Shown: one piece after another, positions 12,251-24,273 of the stretch
Position numbering within the stretch: position 1 is the first letter of the stretch
Layout: each line of letters opens with the position of its first letter
Origin: Nageia nagi
Lineage: Eukaryota; Pinophyta
DNA length: 64,000 nt
Direction: 5' to 3'
Assembly: GCA_050084985.1 (NCBI GenBank)
Contig: JBITNC010000001.1
Coordinates: 51,336,001 to 51,400,000, forward strand
Program-made: the position numbers and the translations under genes
Notes under the pieces: generated by a model
Told to the model about the DNA's origin: nothing
The model's database searches: none
The model's input: only the letters and a program-made list of their open reading frames with translations

Positions 12251-13641
12251 AATGAAGTATGAAATATGGGCATTCTAAGCTTTAGAAGGTTATAGATATA
12301 AAATATCACAGGTAAATGCTCTTTTGAGTTATGTTTAAGCATGTAGTATTGCTTCTATTGCCCTCATCGGAATCAAGTCCATATGCTGATCAAATAGGCA
12401 AAATCCTATCCATAGAATATGTTCTATACTTAGCTGGGGTGATTTTTGATTATAATGAGTAAATGTCCCTAACTTTTGATAGATAGGTGCACTTTGAAAA
12501 TTCCCATTTCGTAGCACAACAAGTACACTGATGCTTTGGGTAAAATATGAAGTCTTGGGATGATATATTCTTTTTAATGAATACAGTGTTTTTGAATGGC
12601 TCCCATTGGTATCGAATTCCATGAGAGATTAATTTACTCTTAATCGTATACTTGACTATTCCTTTTAACAAATGCATTTGTCAAATGATCAGGTCGTTTG
12701 AAGGTACCTTTATCTCCGTTATAAAGAAGAGACTTTGAAAACATCTAGTTACCAAATCTTTTTTTTACCATTCTGTCTAAAATAATAAATGATTGATACG
12801 AGATAATAAAAAGGTTCATTGAATTTTTGATAAACCGATGGATTTCAAGAAAGCTTTATCGAATCTCATAATGATACTTCATTAATAAAACGTTTTAAGT
12901 GTGAACTGGATTATTTGTTATTTACCTTGGAAAAAACAATCCGTATTTGTTATGCTAAATACCATATGAAATGTTTATTAGGTTTTATGAAGTGGTAAAG
13001 ATATTATTAGTAGGGAAACTTATTGATTTTATCCTATTCAAAAATATTTGATGCTTATTTTAAAAGTATGCATATTATTATAGTCAAATAAAGGATTTAG
13101 TTCATTACATTTTATGAAAAATAATAGGCAATTTATCCTTTTAAATTTTGACTATTTATTTGGAAGATTGGAAAAAATATTTTGAAGTAATTTTTAACTC
13201 CATGATCATGGAAGATAGGTAGTCTTTAATTAGATCTAAATCCTATCGAGATCTAAAATGGAGTATTATTATTTTTTCTAATGTGATCAATTTGAATTTA
13301 TGCTTAATGGATTGCATTGAGGTATGATAGGAGTAAGATAAGAAATTTTGATGATAATGGTTAATTTTAACTTGTAATGATTGTTGGTCTCCATAATCAA
13401 GGAAGATAGGTAGTATTTACATAAGACCTAAATCTTATTGAGATCTAAAATGGAGTATTAATCTTTATTGCTTAATGGAATGGATTTACGGATGATGCAT
13501 TTAGGAGTAGGATGCATATCATTACATAAAAGAGTTATCCTGCTCCTTATTAATCTCTAACCAAGTCTTAGTACTCAAACCAACAAGTCTTGGTTCTCTT
13601 GATTGGGAGCTTGTTCATGGACGATGCTAAGGTGATGAAGA
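12250..13641. other. Non-coding interval with a two-copy direct repeat
   Basis: No gene is seen. A block of about 75 bp with GGAAGATAGGTAGT and GAGATCTAAAATGGAGTATT occurs at 13197-13273 and again at 13391-13465. A diverged inverted copy lies at 29815-29900. It is probably a piece of a dispersed LTR-type repeat. Confidence 0.5.
13637..13641. other. Target-site duplication, left copy
   Basis: GAAGA here matches GAAGA at 19126-19130 directly outside the other LTR. Confidence 0.85.
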
Positions 13642-14087
13642 TGTTACGATTCTGCTAGATCTTAAGTAAAATAATGCAAAAACAACAACAAGATTTCCAT
13701 CTTTTTAATGAAATAAGAGCAGATCTGTAAAACTCATCAATATTCAATAGATAATAGAACTCGAATTTGCAAATGAAAACACTGAATCACAATAGCTTTA
13801 CTGAATAAGAGCTGAATCGCTGGCCGCTTCAAGGGGGCTTCCTCCTTACACTTCAAATCCAAAAATATGAGCTGAATCGCTGGCCGCTTTGAGGGGGTTC
13901 CTCCTTACACTTCAAATCCAAAAATATGAGCTGAATGATGACATTCTCAAGCCGTACAACATCTTTATATGATACTAACCCTAACCCTAATCTGCCCTAC
14001 TAATAATTATGGTATTCACATTACACTCTGGTTACATCATAAGTACACTACTAATATAATTAAATGTTAGGATGTGGGATCCTACCA
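13642..14087 (-). repeat. Chromovirus 3' LTR
   Basis: It matches 18679-19125. Inside, a 60-bp unit beginning GAGCTGAATCGCTGGC is tandemly duplicated (13809-13868 and 13869-13928) and followed by a truncated third start. Both LTRs carry the duplication, so it predates insertion. Confidence 0.92.
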
Positions 14088-14105
14088 TGCCACCCCTCTT
14101 AGAAC
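14088..14105 (-). other. Chromovirus polypurine tract
   Basis: On the minus strand TAAGAGGGGTGGCA runs directly into the LTR. Confidence 0.75.
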
Positions 14106-14109
14106 AAAG

Positions 14110-14330
14110 CTTTGTCCTCAAAGCTTAAATTTAGGAAATTATGTCTGTAGTTGATGTAGCACTTACCAAGTCGCATCTTCAGGTTCCAATCCTTGCCACT
14201 GCACTAGAACTTCAGTAATAGTATGATTACAAAGTTGGTGGGAACGTTGTCTAAAACTCCTTCAGGTTCAATTAGCATGGAGCCATCTTCTACTAACTCT
14301 AGTAATTGTGTTTGAATCTGTACCTGGGAA
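14110..14330 (-). pseudogene. Chromovirus integrase tail and chromodomain
   Basis: The minus strand gives SRIHLVFHVSCLKRVVGS (about 14340-14390), the conserved block before the chromodomain in plant chromoviruses. After a frameshift near 14225 it gives TITEVLVQWQGLEPEDATW, the chromodomain core, then a FPKFKL-like tail. Chromodomains are thought to steer integration to modified chromatin. The frameshift and a stop after ATW disable it. Confidence 0.82.
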
Positions 14331-14339
14331 CCAACCACT

Positions 14340-15250
14340 CTCTTAAGACAAGAGACATGAAAAACTAGATGGATTCTAGAAGCAGTTGACAACTCCAACT
14401 TGTAGGCAGTAGGTCCAATGCGCTGAAGAACTTTATAAGGCCCATAGAATTTTGGAGCAACTTTTGCGGTCCTTTGATCTTAAGGGATTTTTGTATATAA
14501 GGTTGAAGTCATAAAAATACCATGTCACCCTCTTGAAATTCTCTCTCGACTCGTTGTTGATCAACTTGTTGCTTCATACGGTGTTGTGCAGCTTGTAGGT
14601 TTTCCTTGAGCAAATGAAGAATACCATCTCGGTTAATCAACTCTGAATTAACTGCTGGCACATTACTACTGCCTGCCACATAAGATGACACTATAGGGGG
14701 TGCCTATCCATACAATGCTTCATAGGGAGTCATCTTGATTGAGGAATGGTATGAAGAATTGTACCACCATTCGACCAATGGGAGCCATTTTACCAATGAA
14801 TTGTGTTGTACTAAAGCAAAGCAATGTAAATAAGTCTCTAAACACTTATTGATAATTTTGTTTGACCATCAGTTTGGGGGTGATAGGCTAAACTCATGTT
14901 GAGTTGGGTTCCTTGAAGCTTAAAAAATTCCCTCCAAAAAATGACTAGTGAAGGTTGGATCACGATCACTGACAATAGTCTTTAGCATGCCATGAAGTTT
15001 GAAAATATTATCCATAAATAGCTGAGCCACATTGACGGCCTTATAGGGATGGGATAAAGAATAGAAATGTGCATATTTAGATAATCGATCCACCACCACC
15101 ATGATAACTGATTTTCCATGTGATTTTGGAAGGCCCTCAATAAAGTCCATTGAAATATCTGTCCATGTATGCTCTGGAATGGGAAGCAATTGGAGGAGGC
15201 CTAGAGTGCCTATTATTTCCCCTCTCTATCGTTGACACACATCACATTCA
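14340..15250 (-). pseudogene. Chromovirus integrase pseudogene
   Basis: On the minus strand from about 15300: a zinc-binding region with FYWIGMKQDIK and FVAECDVCQR. The core follows from 15189 with TDISMDFIEGLPKS (first Asp) and [13 protein letters not shown] (second Asp, about 14965). The YHPQTDGQT block (about 14875) should lead into the catalytic Glu, but about one base is missing near 14858. That shifts frame and removes the Glu before the [11 protein letters not shown]-like sequence. The C-terminal part (14509-14691) has AAQHRMKQQVDQQR and FQEGDMVFL. Two of three catalytic residues remain. Confidence 0.87.
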
Positions 15251-15976
15251 GCTACAAACTATTTGATATCTTGTTTCATGCCAATCCAATAAAATGATCT
15301 AGCCATGTGCTTGTAGGTCTTCAAGAAACTAGAGTGTCTTGCAGCTGGTGTAGAATGCAATTCATGTAGTATCGCTTCTGACACTGCAACTGTGATGGTA
15401 ACATTATCCTACCCTTGAATATTAAAATTTCATTACTCCATGTATGGTGGGGTTTCAATGTAGGGTCAACTTTGAGTTGTTGAATCAACTCCTGGGTAGA
15501 ACTATCAGCAAGCCACTCCTGTGTAACCATATCCATCCATTGTGAAATCGGTGAAGAAAAAGCTTGCAAGGTAGGTTGGTCTTCAAATTTTCATGATAAA
15601 GCATTAGCAACCACATTTTCTTTACCCTTAGATACATTATGTCATAATCATACCCCAAAAGTTTTGTGACCCATTTATGTTGCTTAGGAGTTGAGATTCG
15701 TTGTTCCAGAAGTACTTTAGGCTATGATGGTCAGTAAGGATGAGGAAGTATCGACCAATTAGTACGATCACCATCGTTGCACGAATGAATGATAGCCATC
15801 ATTTCTTTTTCATATGTTGACCTTCCCAAATTTTTTCCTAATAGTGCCTTACTGGTAAAAGGCAACCCTGTAGGCTCTTCAAATATATCTTTATGCTGAT
15901 CCACCAACTGTTGCAATGCATTAGAATCCCCCACTTCTGATTCCATGGACTGAATAAAAAATAATTGGGCCATCAT
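15250..15976 (-). pseudogene. Chromovirus RNase H/RT remnant with RT deletion
   Basis: The minus-strand frame at 15976-15731 joins LQQLVDQHKDIFEEPTGLP, which normally precedes RT, directly to SKALLGKNLGRSTYEKEMMA, which belongs in the RNase H domain. The whole RT core, including the YxDD site, is missing between them, with the junction at about 15855-15865. The joint stays in frame. The following frame (15569-15321) is the RNase H-to-integrase connection, with WLADSSTQELIQQL. The element cannot make its own RT. Confidence 0.85.
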
Positions 15977-16099
15977 TCCCTTCCCACTTCAACGAAGGAT
16001 CTTTTCCATACGATGTGAACTCACAACAAGTGAAGGTCCTGCTCGTAACCCTATGAGAGTATACTCTTGTCCCCCAACTGTGAACTTCATCCAAAGTTC

Positions 16100-16470
16100 T
16101 ACAAAATCCCATAAGATTGGTCCCAAAGTTCTAAGCCATTATGCCCCTAAGACAATGTCACATCCACCTAAGGGTAATGCATACATGTCACTCTTCAAGG
16201 TGTAGTGACCCATATTGAGCTTGACATTACGACAAGTTCCCTTGCATGCTATCTTTCCTCTATTTCCAATCATTACCTCAAAGTTGTTGGTAGGATGTAT
16301 GTAGCAATTGGCATCTCGTGCTACTCATGGATCAATGAAGTTGTGTGTAATTCCAGAATCTAGCAACACAATGAGAGTTTTCTTTTTGAAGGATCCTTTG
16401 ACCTTCATGGTTTGTGGAGAAGAAATTCTGGCAAGAGCATTAAGTGAAATTTTAGGAGTATCTTCATTGG
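16100..16470 (-). pseudogene. Chromovirus protease
   Basis: The active-site block LIVLLDSGITHNFIDP (minus strand, about 16325-16370) is the aspartic protease signature of plant chromoviruses, with the catalytic DSG intact. Upstream is an acidic linker (SDDEEVKIEEEA). Downstream sequence keeps protease-like stretches to about 16100 with frame breaks. Confidence 0.85.
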
Positions 16471-16558
16471 TGTTACCAGTTTTAGTGGCCTCTTCCTCAA
16501 TCTTGACCTCCTCATCATCAGATTGGTCACTAGGAGCATTTGCATTCAATAAGTACAA

Positions 16559-17500
16559 TTTTTATGTGATGCATCGATGGCCTGGTCCAAACTTCTCATC
16601 ACAATTATAGCAGAGTCCCTTCTTACGATGCTCTTCCATTTCTTGTGGGGTTAGCCTCTTAATTTGTAGTGGTCAATCTATTCTTGGAGCTTGAGGATGA
16701 AGGGGTGGTTTCCCAAACTGTTGTCATCTTTGGTGATGCTAAGCATTGAACTTATCCTCGGCCAACTTTGCTAACCCTATTGCCTCCATCATTGTATTAG
16801 GTTTAAACATTTTGACTTCAATCTTAATTTCCTCCTTTAAGCCACTAATAAAACAACTTTTGAAAAAAGCTTCATCCAACCCTGTTGTATGATTTGCAAG
16901 TTTCTCAAATTGGGTATGATAGTCTCTTACTATTGATGTCTATTGTAACTTAGTGAGTGCTCCTGTGAAGTCCTCAAAAGCAATCAGTCCAAGCCTGACT
17001 AGTAGTTGTTTTATGAATTCCTCCCAATCAGGACAGCCATTAGTTCTTTCAAACCACTGATACCATTGAACAGCCTCAAGATCCAAATGAAATGAAGCAA
17101 TGCTAACCTTTTGATTCTCAAGAATTTGGTTTAAGGAAAAGTATTGCTCAGATCGATAGATCCAACTAGTCGGGTCCTCTCCATCGAACCTAGGAAAATC
17201 AAGCTTAGTTATTCTTGGAATAATAGATGCCTATGGACCTACTTGTTGGTAGGTATTCCTATTTTGATTAGAACTTCCTACTGATGAAGTTTGTGCCTAT
17301 TGTGTTGACTATTTCAATGTTTGAATTTGGATTATGTTCCTATCTAGGGCATTATACTTGAGATCCAATCTTGATAACTTTGCATTCAAATCATCAAACA
17401 TGTCCTTGAGATTTACTCCTCCCAATGCAGATTTAATCTGTTGAATCTCTTGGTCTAAATCCTTCAAGGTCGGGTCTTGAGATCTTCTCCCTTCAGCCTT
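16559..17500 (-). pseudogene. Chromovirus gag pseudogene
   Basis: The minus strand reads a chromovirus Gag: LPRFDGEDPTSWIYRSEQYF-like N-terminal capsid (about 17150-17210), VQWYQWFERTNGCPDWEEF (17040), FEKLANHTTGLDEAFFKSCF (about 16870-16910), and a zinc knuckle LCYNCDEKFGPGHRC (about 16565-16615) of the C-x2-C-x-GH-x-C type typical of chromoviruses. A few stops interrupt it, as at LTKLQ*TSIV. No clean ATG start was fixed; the frame enters from about 17500. Confidence 0.85.
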
Positions 17501-18662
17501 TTTATTTATTTATTTATTTTTTAAAACTGCTATTTCTGAAAAACTGCTATTTTTGGTAACTGCTATTTCTAGAAACTGCTATTTCTGGAAACTGCTATTT
17601 CTGAAAGGCAAAAAAGTGTATTGGTGCAGTATATCAAAATGATCAGTGCAAAAAAATATTCACAATGGTCTAGGTCTCCAAAAGGTGAATTTGGGCTGCT
17701 GAAAATGTTTTTGTGGATATTGGCCTAAATATGGTGAATGGAGAAAATAAATTATGGTGGTTATGTTGGGAAACTATATGAAGATGGAGGAATTAGGATG
17801 TGAAAATTTATGGAAAGGTGAGAAAGGGTGTAACTAAGATCCAAATTGAATTTCAAAATTTTTAGAGCTGTGTAGAATATTTTATGAATTTTTTTGATAG
17901 TATTTTGGGTAAAAATTTGCTCCAAAATAGAGTAAAATTAAAACCAAAATAACTTTTTTGTTTGAGCTCTGTTTGTAGTGATTTTTTTTCTATGGCTGTA
18001 AAATCAAAAACTAGCAAAAAAGTTATTTTTTTTTTCAAAGTGGGGCCCATGGCAGTTTACACTCAACAGTAGGTGGCCGCCAAAACTCAACCTTGAAACA
18101 CACCTTTTTTTTTTGGATTTCTTTCTACTTTGCTGTAAGATACTATGATTCTGAACTCTTAACTCTGAGCTCTGAATTGATTTACTATAGCACCTTATGC
18201 CTCCAAGTTAATTTTTTTTATTTAGTTTTCTATGGAAAAATCGAACTAGGGTAAGGTGTGTTTGCTCTGTAGGCCTGCCTAAACACCCCTCCTATCCAAC
18301 TTTCATAATGAAAGAGGCTACAAAGATGGCTTCTATGGTGAGTAACTTCTCAGGGCTAATCGCTTACCGGTGCACTACAATTTACAAATGGCCGACAGAT
18401 TCCTACCTAATTCCAATTTTTTTTTTCCTAGATGGTCTTCGATATACCTTTCAGTATGTGGAGTCTGATTCTATATATGGGTTCTGTCTAAGGCCTGGGT
18501 ATTGATGCAGAGTTTTATGCACCTCACTTCACATGCATCTTTATGGGAAAACATGCTTAGCCAAAAATGATAGATCCTCCATGATATTTTAAAACCCCCA
18601 GCATAGGGTTTCTAGCTTAGACTCCAAAATTTTTTTTTTTTGTCATAGAATGGCCCTAGAAA
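17500..18662 (-). other. Chromovirus 5' leader (untranslated)
   Basis: It lies between the primer-binding site and gag and has no coding signal. It is rich in A/T runs, with a TTTA microsatellite at 17500-17520 and a 17-bp minisatellite. The 1.1-kb length is long for a leader. Confidence 0.6.
17526..17605. repeat. 17-bp minisatellite
   Basis: ACTGCTATTTCTGGAAA-like units occur five times in a row with small differences. Confidence 0.8.
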
Positions 18663-18676
18663 GAGCTCTGATACCA
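18663..18676 (-). other. Chromovirus primer-binding site
   Basis: The minus strand reads TGGTATCAGAGCTC, complementary to the 3' end of initiator tRNA-Met, two bases from the LTR. Confidence 0.88.
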
Positions 18677-18678
18677 CT

Positions 18679-19125
18679 TGTTACAATTCTGCTAGATCTT
18701 AAGTAAAATAATGCAAAAACAACAACAAGATTTCCAACTTTTTAATGAAATAAGAGCAGATCTGTAAAACTCATCAATATTCAATAGATAATAGAACTCG
18801 AATTTGCAAATGAAAACACTGAATCACAATAGCTTTACTGAATAAGAGCTAAATTGCTAGCCACTTCGAGGGGGCTTCCTCCTTGCACTTCAAATCCAAA
18901 AATATGAGCTGAATCGCTGGCTGCTTCGAGGGGGCTTCCTCCTTACACTTCAAATCCAAAAATATAAGCTGAATGATGACATTCTCAAGCTGTACAACAT
19001 CTTTATATGATACTAACCCTAACCCTAATCCTCCCTACTAATAATTATGGTATTCACATTACAATTAGGTTACATCATAAGTATACTACTAATATAATTA
19101 AATGTTAGGATGTGGGATCCTAACA
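18679..19125 (-). repeat. Chromovirus 5' LTR
   Basis: Matches 13642-14087, ends TAACA, and is followed by the GAAGA target duplication. Confidence 0.92.
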
Positions 19126-19130
19126 GAAGA

Positions 19131-20003
19131 CCCATCAAAAGATAAGAATGGTTATGAAGCCCCCTTCAAAGTTTTAAAATACTTTTATAAATAGGGTTAT
19201 TGTAAATTGTACAATTATAACAAACCCTAATATAACACAAGTGATATTTTTGTTAAAAGATGTTTGTCTTACCTCTTGATTCTTATGTGTAAAATCAAGA
19301 TTATTCCATGAAGAAATAACTTTATTTTGCTCAAAATTGGATATAAAATCAATATGATGTATTGGCTAACCCTTTTATATTGAATGAGGTATAATCCCTA
19401 CTCATATGAAAAGTGAGATCTTATGATACGATGTATCTATTGTAAAACCTTTACACCCTCAAGGTTAGAAAAAGGAAAACTTGACATGACATATTACACA
19501 TAATCAATGAATCTAATGAGCTATGTTTTCTTTTATACAAGTCCTATTTGAGGATTCAAATAATTATGATTGGTATGAAGTGAATATCCTAAGGTTAATG
19601 TTGAATTTTTGATCTTAGACCTAAGTGAAGAAGATCTTAAATATACCTAGTTGATCACTACAAGAGAATTAATTAAAAGTTGTATGTTATGAACTAAAGT
19701 TGTTGGGAATATCTAATTATGTGTATTTAGGATGAAATACTAAGAAAGAGTTAATATTAGGCCATGATCTCGAATTGTTGATATGAGAAGCCAAATAAAG
19801 ACCATGATGATTTATTAGGGAAATAAAGATGGTATAATATGTTATAAGTCCTTGGCTTGAATGTTATTATTAATTTATCAATAATATAAAGAAATAAATA
19901 GGTTTCCAAGTAAAGGGATGGTCTTTGTTAATCAATCAATATAATCAAAGACATTAGATAATGCTATTATAACCTTAGTGCATTAAATTGAAAATAGAAG
20001 GAA
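19131..20003. other. Unassigned AT-rich interval
   Basis: No gene or repeat structure is recognised. A TATA-like TTATAAATAGGG lies near 19184-19195 without a downstream frame. Confidence 0.4.
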
Positions 20004-21312
20004 GTTAGCTCAAACCTAATTAATGTGCTAAGACATACCCTATGTATGAAGGAAAACTACATAGTGATTTAATATCCTAGAAATAGGACCTCAAACGAAT
20101 GGAATTGATCAAATGATATAATTAGACAATATAGCAAGACCAAGTATTGATTTATTATTAAATATTTAGGATTTTAACACTAGAAAGAGAAATTAGACAA
20201 ATCATCATTGCCATCAGTTTAGATGACAAGAAATAATTACCTAAGAATTTTATACTCTACATTGTACTTTCTTGCTAGAAGTAACCACTTTTCAAGCATA
20301 TCAAGGTTTGTTATTATCCTTTAGCATGTGTTGTACTTTTAAAATAATATTATTTCATCTCATCATACATAAGGGATATTTATAGTCAAATATTGTTGAA
20401 TATTATTTGATGGCTTCATGCATAAGCTTTCTTGAAACTTCTTGTGCACATTTAATGAACTTATTTCTTTTTTTATCAAACATGAATACTAATGCGATAA
20501 GTGGTTTATTTTTTTGTAAGAACATACTACTATTTGACTCAATCATGAAACCTAGAAAAATAATAATTGGTATGGGACCAATTATTCCTAGGGATATTAG
20601 ATTTGGGATAGTCTTACTCATACTTTTTATTTAAAATTTATTAGGATAAAAAAACCACTCAAAAGTATTATATTAATACCCATGGCTTCCCAAGATATGG
20701 GCATAAGGATTTTGGACATCATGGTGAGCCTAGTCCATAGATATGTGCAGGCTAGTATCTCATATCCTTAACAGGTTATCAGATGAGGGTAGTAATCAAT
20801 AAAACTACAATTAATGGATGAAGGTAACTACTAGTCATACTTCTTATAGTTAAGCAAATAGGAGTATGATGAATATTCCATAAGCGATGATGCCTACCCA
20901 TTTCATATGGAATATGTTCAAGGATGATCTATTTGCACCTATGAATCAAAGGTTCATACATTGGGTGAAGATGTTTAACCTTGTGGATGAGTGATATCTT
21001 AGGTGATATGGGCCCCAAGTAGAAAATCACAACATCATGAATAGAATGTCTATTACACAGTTTGTGGATGGCAATGGTGGGGTCACCTATGTGGTATTTT
21101 TCAAGGAGGTGAGTGTTGAGAAGTGAACACCAAAAATATTTTAATCAAGGTTGGTTATTCTAGATTTGACCAATCTTGCCATATGGGTGTTATTAGCTAG
21201 CAGCATTAACATGCTCATGTGGATTGCCTTGTCCATTTATAAAAGTTAAATAAATAAAAAAGGTATAAAATTTTAGGGTTTTATGAAGTTAAGAAATAGG
21301 TGAAGCATTACA
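20004..21312 (-). repeat. LTR-like arm, left copy (inverted)
   Basis: Read on the minus strand from 21312 it begins TGTAATGCTTCACCTATT and matches 27504-28757 in inverted orientation for about 1.25 kb with moderate divergence. Shared blocks include GACATCATGGTGAGCCTAG, AAGTAGAAAATCA and CCTAGGGA. The inner end is sharp; the outer end fades near 20004. No polypurine tract or primer-binding site adjoins this copy, so it may be a solo LTR. Confidence 0.72.
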
Positions 21313-21640
21313 AAATTGAAGGTTCACAATCAAGTTGCAATAATTTAGTTTCCCATAAGATAAAGCCATGAAGGGCTTCTCCCAATGTAGTAGCACCTCC
21401 ATTAGGTATGGGTAGCTTGTAACCATTGAAATGATATTTTGTAACCTCTATGGAAATGTCACCCTCTTCAATAGTGATACCATGACACTTGCAAACAAGA
21501 TCATCATTTGCACATTTACAAACCCATTATATTACCATAAGGATCAAGAAGATGCACCTTTTATCCCTTTTTGATGATAATTGGTCCACTATTGTCATGT
21601 CCTATCTACATGTCACAAAATCATGGCTTAGATGCCATTA
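21312..21640. other. Short unassigned interval
   Basis: Nothing is recognised here. The sequence just inside the arm end has no polypurine tract. Confidence 0.4.
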
Positions 21641-22240
21641 AGAGAATTTAGAATTAAAAAATTTATTTGCACTTAATGAAAAATGTAATTAAAATTAAAA
21701 TTAATTACCTAATCATTATCATTTATAGCATTTTTTATTGAATCTAATTCAATATGATGTGAAGACCCTTATGTATTTGTGAAATCCTATAGACGACATG
21801 GAAAAAATAGCCTCTATAAGATCAAATACTCCTAGAGGTTGAGACTCCATAGTATTGAATATTAAGACCATCAAGTCAATTCACTTTCAAATAATTTATT
21901 TGCACTTAATGCTAAGTCTAATTAAAAAAAACATTTACCTCCTCATCATCTCTAGCATTATATTTTGAATCCAATTCAAACCAATGTAAAGACCCTTTAA
22001 TATTTCACAAATCCTATAAATGACATGGAAAAATAAGACCTTTATAAAATTAGTATCAAAAATGAAGGTTATTAAGTTAATTCATAATTAAATAATATAT
22101 TTGAACTTAATGATTAGTTTAATTAAAAAAATCAATTACTTCATCATCATTCTCTTTAGTAGTCTTTGTTGACTCAAAATCAATTGGTTGTGAAGATCCT
22201 TGTATATTTGACAAATACTATACATGACATGGATAATATA
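21640..22240. repeat. Diverged tandem repeat, three units of about 200-235 bp
   Basis: Units start at about 21661, 21894 and 22095 with ATTTATTTGxACTTAATG. Each continues with a TAATTAAAA tract, a CATCAT block, GTGAAGACCCTT-like and TGACATGGAxAAxATA blocks. No consistent reading frame emerged. Confidence 0.65.
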
Positions 22241-24259
22241 TGATGTTAACAATCAATAATATTGTCTATTTGTACAAATATTTAAAAATGACACTTTTAA
22301 AATATGGAATGAAACACGATTTACATCATTGCAATCCATGAAACTATATTTACATCATATCTTTGAAAGCCTTATATACTAGACTTTTCACTTCTATCAC
22401 TAAGAAATACCAATAATAAAATTTGGAAAATAAGTTTTAATAGTTAAATGTGCAAAATATGATTTAATTCCACCTACAAATTCTTACTATTTTATCAATC
22501 AATATTGCAAAATCTACATCAACTTATGAAGAAATACTATTGTTGATATGTGTTTTGGTACACTTAGGGTTTTAGCTTAAATGAACTAAATACACATAAA
22601 AATTTAAGTATGCATTATCTAAGATAAATAAATCAAATAAACATACATGAATAATGGAAAATAGCAGTATAATCGTCCAGTAATAGAATTACAAATTACA
22701 TTGATGTCAAGATGTAAAATGAATGTACACACTAAAGAGAAAGAAATCAAGTGTAGGATAAATAACTATGTGTTCTTACCTATTCCATAGTCAAGGATAT
22801 GTAATACGAACTTATTGAAGAGAGGTGACCTTGCTATTTGAACCCCATGATCAACTATAGAATGTGTTAACCCAAAAAGCAACTTGTACATAGACAAGAT
22901 AACCACACACTTGATACCAATGCATATTTTATTACTTTTCAAGATAACCTAAATTGTACAATGTGGATCATGGGATCTAATGCCTTATTTGAAAGAGCTT
23001 GTGTACAAAATATAATTTTAGCCTTTTAAGCTTTCTGATAGAGTTATTGGCAATTGGGCTACAATCTCTCGTGTTTCACCTCAATCATTGGCATCCAATT
23101 TGGATTGCTAGTGTTTCTACACTTGATGGGTATAGTTGATTCTCCTTCACTTTTTCTTGATTCTTAGGCTATGATTATTTAGTATGGTCTACTTTTGATT
23201 TGATGTGTTTCAATAGGTCCAAGTTTTAGCACCTACGAACCCTACACAAATGCTAAAATAATACATCGAACATACCTTCTCACAAAATCATGAAACATAT
23301 AATAATCATAACAATTCATTAATATCATAAAATAAGCTTTCACTATTCTCAAAAGATAATCTAGCAGTATGAGTTTACTCATTAGGAGGATCTCCTTACT
23401 TAATGGTAGAGACTTTATTTATAAGTTTTAGAGTTTGTTGGGTTATCCAATTTTAGGGCTATAAATTGGGGGGTCAAATTCTATCTAGTTCTTAAAATTA
23501 GCCTTGGTCATTATTTACCAGATTGCAAGATAAGCATGAAAACTTGTGTGATCTTCTAGTTTAAGCTTTGGATGAATATGAGCTCAAAACCATAATTTAA
23601 CTTAGTATGTATAGAATCACCTACAATTAGGATCAGACATCAGTGATTCGATCTAATCATTGATGTTCAATATCCAATTACTGGTGTTTTACCTTAATTT
23701 AGTTATTTACATTTATATATAATTTCTAAGCATCCTTTTCATCTAGTTTTTGAATGAGGTTCATTTTTAGGTGTCTACATAATGAATACCAACTCTAAGC
23801 TCATAAGACTTAGCATGGGCATGAATGTTAGTACAAACATTAATATTTTTATAGAATGATGTCTACCAACAAGGATTGATGATAACAAATATGATGAAAA
23901 GTCAAACCAATCATGTGATCGCAAAGATGTATAACAAGTATTCACTTGAGTGGTAACAAGATTTCAATATCAATAAGTGATATTTGGAAACAACCAAGAG
24001 TAGGGTATCAACTATCAAGATGTAATATTTACATGCTTTCCATAGGTTAGATATACTTACATTTGTATCAGATGTGATATCACCATTTGATCGCTCAAAT
24101 ATAGGTTGAATCTATCCCAATGTACCTAACATAAAATAAGAATACAACCTAAGAAATATATGATAATAAGGTAAAATATGAATAAAATATGATTAAACAT
24201 ATATGTAAAGTTGCACCTAAGTGGGACCATGTTAAGGTGACTAGTTTTAGGTGTCAACA
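22240..24259. other. Unassigned interval, possible LTR remnants
   Basis: No gene. On the minus strand TGTTGACACCTAAAA starts at 24259, directly after a polypurine tract, and a similar TGTAGACACCTAAAA starts near 23775. Both look like LTR starts of a minus-strand element. A TATA-like GCTATAAATTGGG lies near 23460 on +. Partner LTRs were not found. Confidence 0.4.
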
Positions 24260-24273
24260 AATACCCCCCTTTG
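24260..24273 (-). other. Polypurine tract of a minus-strand LTR element
   Basis: The minus strand reads CAAAGGGGGGTATT immediately followed by TGTTGACACC, the classic tract-to-LTR junction. Confidence 0.55.

Larger units (their letters stand above)
13642..19125 (-). mobile_element. Ty3/gypsy chromovirus, full ends, internally deleted
   Basis: LTRs of 446 and 447 bp with TGTTA/TAACA-type ends are flanked by the 5-bp duplication GAAGA (13637-13641 and 19126-19130). On the minus strand come the primer-binding site, a 1.1-kb leader, gag, protease, a deletion replacing almost all RT, an RNase H tail, integrase and chromodomain, then a polypurine tract. By eye the LTRs differ at roughly 4-5 percent of sites, fewer than those of the Tat-like element. 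It looks like a complete but non-autonomous insertion. Confidence 0.93.

Noticed and set aside
11838-12251. 135-codon plus-strand frame with a repeated MRLHFDEAFYQ pattern
   Set aside because: It is the antisense of the PPR S-motif array; the minus-strand reading matches a known family.
13976-13993. ACTAACCCTAACCCTAAT, telomere-like repeat
   Set aside because: Only two partial units, inside both chromovirus LTRs, so it belongs to the LTR and not to a telomere.
20403-20634. Overlapping open frames on both strands
   Set aside because: They lie in the LTR-like arm; the same stretch in the other arm has different frames and no conserved protein.
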